Part shown: positions 25,278 through 30,577 of the stretch, piece by piece
How the letters are laid out: every line of letters begins with the position of its first letter
Position numbering within the stretch: the first letter of the stretch is position 1
DNA from: an uncultured Ruminococcus sp.
GTDB taxonomy: Bacteria; Bacillota; Clostridia; Oscillospirales; Ruminococcaceae
Direction: 5' to 3'
NCBI GenBank assembly: GCA_946540705.1
Contig: CAMNJD010000553.1
Location: 1 to 30,577 of the forward strand
DNA length: 30,577 nt
Position numbers and translations under genes: made by a program
The notes under the pieces: generated by a model
What the model saw: only the letters and a program-made list of their open reading frames with translations
What the model was told of the DNA's origin: nothing
Database searches by the model: none

Positions 25278-26069
25278 ATGGTTCCGGCAGTATCAACAGC
25301 CTGTTTATTTCCGAAGCCGACAGAGGACGCACTCTATGACCTCTGCCTGAACGGCATCCGCACCGTTGAGATCTTTCTGAATGCGCCGTCGGAGTGCAGG
25401 CCCGTTTTTGTGAATGACCTGCGTGCAATGACCGACCGGTTCGGCATGACCTGCTGCTCAGTGCATCCGTGGACAGCCGTCAGCGAGGGCTTCATGCTGT
25501 TCTCGAAGTATTCGCGCAGATGTGCGGATTTTCTTGAGGATGCAAAGCGTGTGTTCGCAGCAATGGAAATTCTCGGCGCAAAGTATTATATCCTGCACGG
25601 CGCATTGACCGGAACCGTCATACCGGAGATCTATTTCGAGCGGTTTCACATGCTCTGTGAGATCGCAAAGCCCTTCGGCGTGACCGTCACACAGGAGAAT
25701 GTCGTGCGTTATGAATGCGGAAAGCTCCGGTTTCTGCGTGATTTCTGCAAAGCACTCGGCGAGGAGGCCCGCCTGACCTTCGATGTCAAGCAGGCAAAGC
25801 GCGCCGGTATGGATATCGGAGAGGCTCTCCGTTGCGTCGGGCGGCACATTGTGCATGTCCACCTGAGCGATCACAGCGATAAGGGCGACTGCCTCCGCAT
25901 TGGTAAAGGCCGCTTTGAGATCGTGCCGTTCCTTCGGCAGCTTGCCGCACAGGGCTTCGGCGGCGCTGTGACGCTTGAGCTGTACCGCGATGCATTCGGG
26001 AATCCGGCAGAGCTTGCCGAGGACTACAGCCGGATTGAGCGGCTGATCAGAAAAAGCAAAGGGGAGTGA
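25278..26069 (+). CDS. Sugar phosphate isomerase/epimerase-like TIM-barrel protein
   Basis: A 263-residue protein of the xylose isomerase-like (AP endonuclease 2 type) TIM-barrel family. It shows the family order of metal-binding residues: VEIFLNA, CCSVHPW, YYILHGA, VTQENV, TFDVKQAK, HVHLSDH and a final VTLELY, so the His, Glu and Asp ligands seem present. The ATG at 25278 has GGGAGG seven bases upstream; the frame is open from a TTG at 25254, which is less likely. It sits six bases before nrdR and probably shares its transcript. The substrate cannot be named; sugar or inositol derivatives are typical of the family. Confidence 0.82.
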   Translation: MVPAVSTACLFPKPTEDALYDLCLNGIRTVEIFLNAPSECRPVFVNDLRAMTDRFGMTCCSVHPWTAVSEGFMLFSKYSRRCADFLEDAKRVFAAMEILGAKYYILHGALTGTVIPEIYFERFHMLCEIAKPFGVTVTQENVVRYECGKLRFLRDFCKALGEEARLTFDVKQAKRAGMDIGEALRCVGRHIVHVHLSDHSDKGDCLRIGKGRFEIVPFLRQLAAQGFGGAVTLELYRDAFGNPAELAEDYSRIERLIRKSKGE

Positions 26070-26075
26070 CCGAAA

Positions 26076-26534
26076 ATGAGATGTCCGTTCTGCGGCGAGG
26101 AGGATACGAAAGTGATCGACTCGCGTTCCGTCGAGGGGAAAAAGAAACGCCGCCGGGCCTGCCAGAAATGCGGAAAGCGCTTCTGGACATTTGAGGTCGT
26201 CGAGCGCCCGATGGTTATGGTCGCGAAGCGCGACGGCAGCTATGAGCCGTTCAACCGGAACAAGCTGCTCGCGGGTATCTATAATTCCATCAAAAAACGC
26301 CCTGTCTCTATGGACGCGGTCAACGGGATCGTGGATGAGATCGAGGCAGAGCTTGCCAATGAAATGGTGACAACTGTGTCACCCGACCGGCTTGGCAGCA
26401 TGGTCATGGAGCGTCTGCAAAAGATCGACCCTGTGGCATATGTGCGGTTCGCTTCGGTGTATCTGGCGTTTTCCGATGTGGCGGATTTTGTCCGCATCAT
26501 CAGCGAAATGCCCGTCAGCGAACCCTCTGCATGA
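26076..26534 (+). CDS. nrdR: Transcriptional repressor NrdR
   Basis: NrdR represses ribonucleotide reductase genes in response to (d)ATP. The 152-residue protein has the N-terminal zinc ribbon with Cys3, Cys6, Cys29 and Cys32 (CPFCG, CQKCG), then an ATP-cone domain beginning VAKRDGSYEPFNRNKLLAGI. The length is usual for the family. A ribosome binding site AGGGGAG is in the end of the isomerase gene. No ribonucleotide reductase gene is in the window, as is common. Its last 20 bases overlap the 3' end of the minus-strand gene. Confidence 0.96.
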   Translation: MRCPFCGEEDTKVIDSRSVEGKKKRRRACQKCGKRFWTFEVVERPMVMVAKRDGSYEPFNRNKLLAGIYNSIKKRPVSMDAVNGIVDEIEAELANEMVTTVSPDRLGSMVMERLQKIDPVAYVRFASVYLAFSDVADFVRIISEMPVSEPSA

Positions 26535-26940
26535 CCTGCGTCGAGGCGTCGTAAACGGACGCTGCGATCAGCGTATCGCCGCAGAGCAGCAGCTCCGCCA
26601 TGTACCATTCGTTCGGCGCGTTCAGCACCGGATAGAGGTACCGTGCAGCCTGCTTTCCGGCATATGATTCCGGCGAAAATCCCTGCTCGGCCTGAAGCAA
26701 CAGCCAGCGCTGACCCGCATCGGTTTCCCATGCGGCCGGGATACAGGTCTCTGTGACCTCCGGTGTGCCGACCCGCCAGCCGCGCAGATTCAGCCAGGCC
26801 TCCCGCATCTGCGGGGTGCTCAGGATGATTTCATCCCGCTTTTGCGGCTTTTTGGCGGCAAGCGAAAAAAGCAGGCCGAAAATCAGCAGAAGCACTGCCG
26901 CGGCGGCTGCCCGCAGTGTGTTCTGACTCCCTTTTTTCAT
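26515..26940 (-). CDS. DUF4830-like membrane-anchored or secreted protein
   Basis: A 141-residue protein with an uncleaved anchor or signal helix (about residues 11-29, no lipobox Cys) and a small outer domain: LRGWRVG, then a GFSPESYAGKQAARYLYPVLN stretch and LLLCGDTLIAASV. This pattern (GW near the start, GK plus RY, a hydrophobic strand then a G-D-T turn) resembles DUF4830, a short Clostridia family of unknown role. AGGGGGG lies before the ATG at 26940. The gene converges on nrdR with a 20-base overlap, so the two transcripts are antisense at their ends. Confidence 0.65.
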   Translation of the reverse strand: MKKGSQNTLRAAAAAVLLLIFGLLFSLAAKKPQKRDEIILSTPQMREAWLNLRGWRVGTPEVTETCIPAAWETDAGQRWLLLQAEQGFSPESYAGKQAARYLYPVLNAPNEWYMAELLLCGDTLIAASVYDASTQVMQRVR

Positions 26941-27006
26941 GATGATCCCCCCTTGCTCTACTCTATGCGGACAAGGGCGATGATATTACAGAACCGGAGG
27001 CAAATC

Positions 27007-27777
27007 ATGCGGTTAGACCGATTTTTCTCCGAGCAGACCGCTTATTCGCGGAAAGAGGCATCAGCACTGATCCGCAGCGGTGCAGTGACCCTCAACGGCG
27101 CAGTCGTCCGGAAGCCCGATGCCGCTGTGCAGCCGGAGACGGATGCGGTTTTTCTGCGCGGTGAGCCGGTCATCTATCAGAAGCATCGGTATATTCTGCT
27201 GCATAAGCCCGAGGGCGTCATTACCGCCTCGCGGGACAGAGCGCAGAAAACCGTGCTCGACCTGCTGAATCCGCAGGATCGCCTGCCCGGGCTTGCTCCC
27301 GCCGGCAGACTTGACAAGGACACTTCCGGGCTGCTGCTCATCACAGATGACGGGCAGCTCACCCACAAAATGCTTTCCCCGAAATCGCATGCGCCGAAGT
27401 ATTATCTCGCGGCGCTGCGTGACCCGTTTACGCCGCAGATCAAGGCCGCATTCCGCGCCGGGATTTTGCTGCGGGAGGGTGATACCGAGGAAGCCTGTCT
27501 GCCCGCAGAGAGCGAGGCAATCGCAGAGCGGCTCGCGGTTGTTGAGCTGCATGAGGGCAGGTATCATCAGGTTCGCAGGATGTTTGCTGCGGCCGGAAAT
27601 TTCGTGGAGCATCTGCTGCGTGTGCAGATCGGATGCGTTCCGCTGCCGCCGGATTTGTCTGCCGGTGCATATTTGCATATTTTTTACAAAGATGCGGAAA
27701 ATATGTTGATAAAATCGCATATTTCAGATGTTTGTGCCTTTACTTCCCGTAATTATTCGTCATATTGGATAAAGTAG
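27007..27777 (+). CDS. rsuA: 16S rRNA pseudouridine synthase RsuA family
   Basis: Enzymes of this group isomerise uridine in rRNA (U516 of 16S in E. coli). The protein of 256 residues has an S4 domain (MRLDRFFSEQTAYSRKEASALI) and a pseudouridine synthase core with PAGRLDKDTSGLLLIT, whose Asp is catalytic; the K rather than Y after GRLD favours RsuA over RluB. The final motif HEGRYHQVRRMF agrees. Start ATG 27007 has GGAGG six bases upstream; the frame is open further back but overlaps a gene on the other strand. The last 20 or so residues (from IKSHISDV) are beyond the normal family end and lie in AT-rich DNA. Confidence 0.9.
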   Translation: MRLDRFFSEQTAYSRKEASALIRSGAVTLNGAVVRKPDAAVQPETDAVFLRGEPVIYQKHRYILLHKPEGVITASRDRAQKTVLDLLNPQDRLPGLAPAGRLDKDTSGLLLITDDGQLTHKMLSPKSHAPKYYLAALRDPFTPQIKAAFRAGILLREGDTEEACLPAESEAIAERLAVVELHEGRYHQVRRMFAAAGNFVEHLLRVQIGCVPLPPDLSAGAYLHIFYKDAENMLIKSHISDVCAFTSRNYSSYWIK

Positions 27778-27804
27778 GGGAAATAAGTTTGGTCAATTAT
27801 CATC

Positions 27805-27833
27805 TTGACCTGCGGCGCAAAATCTGGTATGAT
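27805..27833 (+). promoter_or_regulatory. Promoter of the MsmX-type ATPase gene
   Basis: TTGACC (27805-27810), 17-base spacer, TATGAT (27828-27833) with TG at 27825-27826. Predicted start near 27840, giving a leader of about 160 bases. I saw no riboswitch consensus or strong terminator hairpin in the leader. Confidence 0.75.
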
Positions 27834-28002
27834 AATATCAGCGGTGCTGTATGTGCAGACGCCATACCTCTGCCGCTGAGGCATTGTTTCATTTTGTGTG
27901 CGGCGTGCCGTACACTTGCAGTGAGCTGCTTCCGGGAATTGTCCGTCCCGCTGCGCGAATCTGCATGGATAAATTTTTTGAAATTCACAGGAGGACATGA
28001 GA

Positions 28003-29142
28003 ATGGCTAGCTTATCTTTACGGGGGATCTATAAGAAGTATCCCGGCGGCGTTGTCGCTGTTTCGGACGTCAACCTTGAGATCCGTGACAAGGAGTTTAT
28101 CGTTCTGGTCGGTCCGTCCGGCTGCGGTAAGTCCACAACCCTGCGTATGATCGCCGGTCTGGAGGAAATCTCCGAGGGCGAGCTCTACATCGGTGACCGT
28201 CTGGTCAACGATATCGCTCCGAAGGACCGCGATATCGCAATGGTGTTCCAGAACTACGCTCTGTATCCGCATATGACCGTTTTCGATAACATGGCGTTCG
28301 GCCTGAAGCTCCGTAAGGTCCCGAAGGACGAGATCGCCCGTAAGGTGGAAGAGGCTGCACGTATCCTCGACCTGACCCCGCTGCTCAACCGTAAGCCGAA
28401 GGCAATGTCCGGCGGTCAGCGTCAGCGTGTTGCGCTGGGCCGTGCAATCGTTCGTAACCCGCAGGTCTTCCTGCTCGACGAGCCGCTGTCGAACCTCGAC
28501 GCAAAGCTCCGTGCGCAGATGAGAACCGAGATCTCCCTGCTTCACAAGCGTCTCGGCACGACCTTCATCTATGTTACGCATGACCAGACCGAGGCTATGA
28601 CCATGGGCGACCGTATCGTGGTCATGAAGGGCGGTTATGTCCAGCAGATCGACACCCCGCAGAACCTCTATGAGACTCCGTGCAATAAGTTCGTTGCAGG
28701 ATTCCTCGGTTCTCCGCAGATGAACTTCATCGACGCTGTCCTGATCTACCGTGACGGCCAGTATGTTGTCCAGTTCGGTTCTGAGGATACCAAGTCCAGC
28801 AGAGGCGTCAAGTCTGAGGTCATCCTGCCGCAGAGCAAGGTCACTCCGGATCTTGAGCACTATATCGACAAGGAAGTCATCCTCGGTATCCGTCCGGAGA
28901 ATGTGCATGATGAGCCGCAGTACCTTGCAAATGCAACGACCGGTATCGTCAAGTGCATCGTCGAGATCACCGAGCTGATGGGCGCTGAGACTTATCTGTA
29001 CCTCGATTTCGAGGGCGTGAAGATGACAGCCCGTGTTTCCCCGAAGTCCACTGCCCGCCCGCAGGACGAGATCGACGTGGTCTTTGATGCAGAGAAGATC
29101 CACCTCTTCGACAAGGAAACAGAAAAGACCATCATCAACTGA
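28003..29142 (+). CDS. msmX: Sugar ABC transporter ATP-binding protein (MsmX/UgpC family)
   Basis: An ATPase that powers carbohydrate importers; MsmX in Bacillus serves several uptake systems. The 379-residue protein has Walker A GPSGCGKST at about 37-45, the signature MSGGQRQR at about 135, Walker B VFLLDEP at about 155-161 and the H-loop His near 193 (THDQTEA). The C-terminal part is the TOBE domain found in this family (GIRPENVHDE). ATG 28003 is eight bases after AGGAGG; ATG 27997 is too close. There is no permease or binding protein beside it, the usual state of shared ATPases. Its Arg codons are nearly all CGT, unlike its neighbours, which fits high expression. Confidence 0.95.
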   Translation: MASLSLRGIYKKYPGGVVAVSDVNLEIRDKEFIVLVGPSGCGKSTTLRMIAGLEEISEGELYIGDRLVNDIAPKDRDIAMVFQNYALYPHMTVFDNMAFGLKLRKVPKDEIARKVEEAARILDLTPLLNRKPKAMSGGQRQRVALGRAIVRNPQVFLLDEPLSNLDAKLRAQMRTEISLLHKRLGTTFIYVTHDQTEAMTMGDRIVVMKGGYVQQIDTPQNLYETPCNKFVAGFLGSPQMNFIDAVLIYRDGQYVVQFGSEDTKSSRGVKSEVILPQSKVTPDLEHYIDKEVILGIRPENVHDEPQYLANATTGIVKCIVEITELMGAETYLYLDFEGVKMTARVSPKSTARPQDEIDVVFDAEKIHLFDKETEKTIIN

Positions 29143-29154
29143 TTCTGTTCGTAC

Positions 29155-29195
29155 ACGACCTGTTCTGCTGTATCGGCAGAGCAGGTCGTTTTTCT
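29155..29195 (+). terminator. Rho-independent terminator after msmX
   Basis: ACGACCTGTTCTGC (29155-29168) and GCAGAGCAGGTCGT (29176-29189) pair along 14 positions with one G-T, loop of seven, followed by TTTT and CTT. It is the clearest terminator in the window and separates msmX from the dehydrogenase gene. Confidence 0.9.
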
Positions 29196-29233
29196 TCTGT
29201 GTGTTTGTTTGACTGATCGGAGGTAATATTGTA

Positions 29234-30256
29234 ATGAGATTTGCTTTTTTTGATACGAAGCCGTATGACCGTCCGTCATTTGAGCGCTTCGGTGCCGAGT
29301 TTGGCATCAAATTCAAGTTTTATGACACCCGCCTGACCGAAGATACTGCGGAGCTCGCCCGAAACTGTGACGGCGTCTGCGCATTTGTGAATGACACACT
29401 GGATGCGGCAGTGCTGGAGAAGCTCGCCGATCTTGAATGCAGGTATGTTGCGCTGCGCTGCGCGGGCTATAATAATGTTGACCTGAAAGCGGCTGCAAAC
29501 TGCGGCCTGCGCGTGGTGCATGTGCCTGCCTACAGTCCCTATGCTGTCGCAGAGCATGCAATGGCGCTGCTGCTGACCATTGTCCGCCGGACCCATAAGG
29601 CATTTATCCGCACCCGCGATTTCAATTTCTCGCTGAACGGCTTGACCGGCTTTGACCTGCACGGCAAGACCGTCGGTGTCGTCGGAACCGGCAGGATCGG
29701 CCGCGTGTTTATTGATATCTGCTGCGGGTTCGGAATGCATGTGATCGCGTATGACAAGTTCCCGGCGAAGGATTCCGGCATCGAATATGTTACATTGGAG
29801 GAGCTGTTCGCGCAGAGCGATATCATATCGCTGCACTGCCCGCTGACCGATGAGACCCGTCACCTCGTCAACTGCGATGCGATCGGGCGGATGAAAAAGG
29901 GCGTTGTCATCATCAATACCTCCCGCGGCGCACTAATCGACGCGGAGAGCCTGCTCGAAGGCATCAAGGCGCGCAAGATCGGCGCAGCCTGCCTCGATGT
30001 GTATGAAGAGGAGACGAATTATTTTTATGAGGATCTCTCCGGACATATCCTGAATGACGATACGCTTGCGCGGCTGATCTCCATGCCGAACGTCATCGTG
30101 ACCTCACATCAGGCATTCCTGACCGAGGAGGCACTGAGCAATATCGCGGAGACAACCGTGAAAAATGTGACGGCGCTGCACGATGAGAATGCGTGCGTCA
30201 ATGAGCTGATCTGGAAAAACGGCGAGATTCTGCACGGCACACCGAAGGCTGAATAA
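29234..30256 (+). CDS. ldhA: D-lactate dehydrogenase-type 2-hydroxyacid dehydrogenase
   Basis: Enzymes of this type reduce pyruvate to D-lactate with NADH, a fermentation step. The 340-residue product is of family length and has an NAD motif GTGRIG near 151, substrate-binding RCAGYNNVDL around 85, catalytic Arg in NTSRGALID (about 231), Glu in DVYEEE, and His292 in SHQAFLT. The DVYEEETNYFYED segment is typical of LdhA-like D-lactate enzymes rather than of glycerate or phosphoglycerate dehydrogenases. The start is ATG 29234 with GGAGGT upstream. No promoter was recognised in the 40 bases after the msmX terminator. Confidence 0.92.
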   Translation: MRFAFFDTKPYDRPSFERFGAEFGIKFKFYDTRLTEDTAELARNCDGVCAFVNDTLDAAVLEKLADLECRYVALRCAGYNNVDLKAAANCGLRVVHVPAYSPYAVAEHAMALLLTIVRRTHKAFIRTRDFNFSLNGLTGFDLHGKTVGVVGTGRIGRVFIDICCGFGMHVIAYDKFPAKDSGIEYVTLEELFAQSDIISLHCPLTDETRHLVNCDAIGRMKKGVVIINTSRGALIDAESLLEGIKARKIGAACLDVYEEETNYFYEDLSGHILNDDTLARLISMPNVIVTSHQAFLTEEALSNIAETTVKNVTALHDENACVNELIWKNGEILHGTPKAE

Positions 30257-30304
30257 CGAGCCTTTGGCGGGGTATGGGTAGAGCGCCCCTTTTCAAATTC
30301 ATTG

Positions 30305-30330
30305 AAGATACCTGTTTCACCAGTATCTTT
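30305..30330 (+). terminator. Hairpin after ldhA
   Basis: AAGATAC (30305-30311) and GTATCTT (30323-30329) form a seven-base stem with further TG/CA pairing inside after a bulge. A poor T-run follows (TTCC), so its role as terminator is uncertain. Confidence 0.35.
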
Positions 30331-30336
30331 CCGGTA

Positions 30337-30372
30337 ACATACCATCAACAATAAATGGGTATGTAATTTTTT
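30337..30372 (+). terminator. Probable terminator of ldhA
   Basis: ACATACC (30337-30343) pairs with GGTATGT (30358-30364) across a 14-base loop, followed by AA and six T (30367-30372). It is about 80 bases past the ldhA stop codon and better placed than the hairpin before it. Confidence 0.5.
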
Positions 30373-30436
30373 AGGTGGTCGGAAAAACAAGGTTAAAACA
30401 AATAGTTTTAATTTCGCCCATATTAAAAGTTTCGCT

Positions 30437-30570
30437 CAAGCCTTTTCAAAGGCTTGCGGGAGTCCAGAGGGCGGTGCCCTCTGGTCGCGCTCCGCAGAGC
30501 GCGAAATTCCACACCGGAGGAGCTCCGCAAGGGTGAATTTCAAAAACGATCCAGTGGATCGTTTTTGAAA
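30437..30570. repeat. Chain of five adjoining inverted repeats (possible dispersed intergenic element)
   Basis: Five hairpins follow one another almost without gaps. (1) 30437-30456: CAAGCCTTT / AAAGGCTTG. (2) 30464-30484: CCAGAGGGC / GCCCTCTGG. (3) 30485-30504: TCGCGCTC / GAGCGCGA. (4) 30503-30541: GAAATTC / GAATTTC, enclosing CGGAG / CTCCG. (5) 30538-30570: 15-base arms around AGT, with A5 on the left and T5 on the right, like a bidirectional terminator. Arms of repeats 3, 4 and 5 overlap at their ends. The style resembles hairpin-rich intergenic repeats of Clostridia; only one copy is in the window and the element may go on past its edge. Confidence 0.7.
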
Positions 30571-30577
30571 GAGGGAC

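Noticed and set aside
28018..29316. Minus-strand frame of 432 codons opposite msmX
   Set aside because: Caused by the strong codon bias of msmX; no ribosome binding site or domain.

Overview
The window looks like the replication-origin region of a low-to-mid-GC Gram-positive anaerobe, most likely a Ruminococcus-like member of the Oscillospiraceae (Clostridia). The reasons are the conserved Firmicutes order dnaA - oriC - dnaN - yaaA - recF - remB - gyrB - gyrA, AGGAGG-type ribosome binding sites, consensus SigA promoters, diderm-free envelope genes (lipoproteins, YfhO) and a GC content that by eye is a little over 50%. The genus is an inference from protein style, not from a search.

Layout. 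1-3441 (minus strand, running off the left edge): a very large YfhO-family membrane protein with a C-terminal SHOCT-like segment. 3442-3833: divergent promoters for that gene and for dnaA. 3834-5189: dnaA. 5190-5790: a 600-base gene-free origin packed with variant DnaA boxes. 5791-10567: dnaN, yaaA, recF, remB, gyrB, tightly packed. 10600-12052: two small YcxB-like membrane proteins with acidic segments, placed between gyrB and gyrA. 12112-14796: gyrA. 14827-15682: two overlapping small membrane proteins. 15688-17736: a coupled trio of deoC, an Sfp-type phosphopantetheinyl transferase and an SDR oxidoreductase, followed by a small unknown protein (17757-17966). 17985-22501: two lipoproteins flanking purB; both have stretches that are AT-richer than their surroundings. 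22665-25111: secD-secF behind a perfect-consensus promoter. 25278-26534: a sugar-phosphate isomerase-like TIM barrel and nrdR. 26515-26940 (minus): a DUF4830-like secreted/membrane-anchored protein that overlaps nrdR tail to tail. 27007-27777: rsuA. 28003-29142: an MsmX/UgpC-type sugar ABC ATPase with its own promoter, leader and strong terminator. 29234-30256: a D-lactate dehydrogenase-type enzyme. 30257-30577: a gene-free end with terminator-like hairpins and a chain of at least five back-to-back inverted repeats running toward the right edge.

Functionally most of the window is housekeeping: initiation, clamp, gap repair and supercoiling around the origin, then protein export (SecDF), purine synthesis (PurB), dNTP regulation (NrdR), rRNA modification (RsuA), sugar import energy (MsmX) and fermentation (LdhA). 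I did not find a defence system, prophage, CRISPR array or insertion sequence. The most unusual points are the D87-to-Met and K447-to-Trp positions in the two gyrase subunits, the non-canonical origin boxes, a motif shared between the dnaA and post-secF intergenic regions, the YfhO-SHOCT architecture, an OmpA-like lipoprotein domain lacking the usual Asp, and the terminal hairpin chain.
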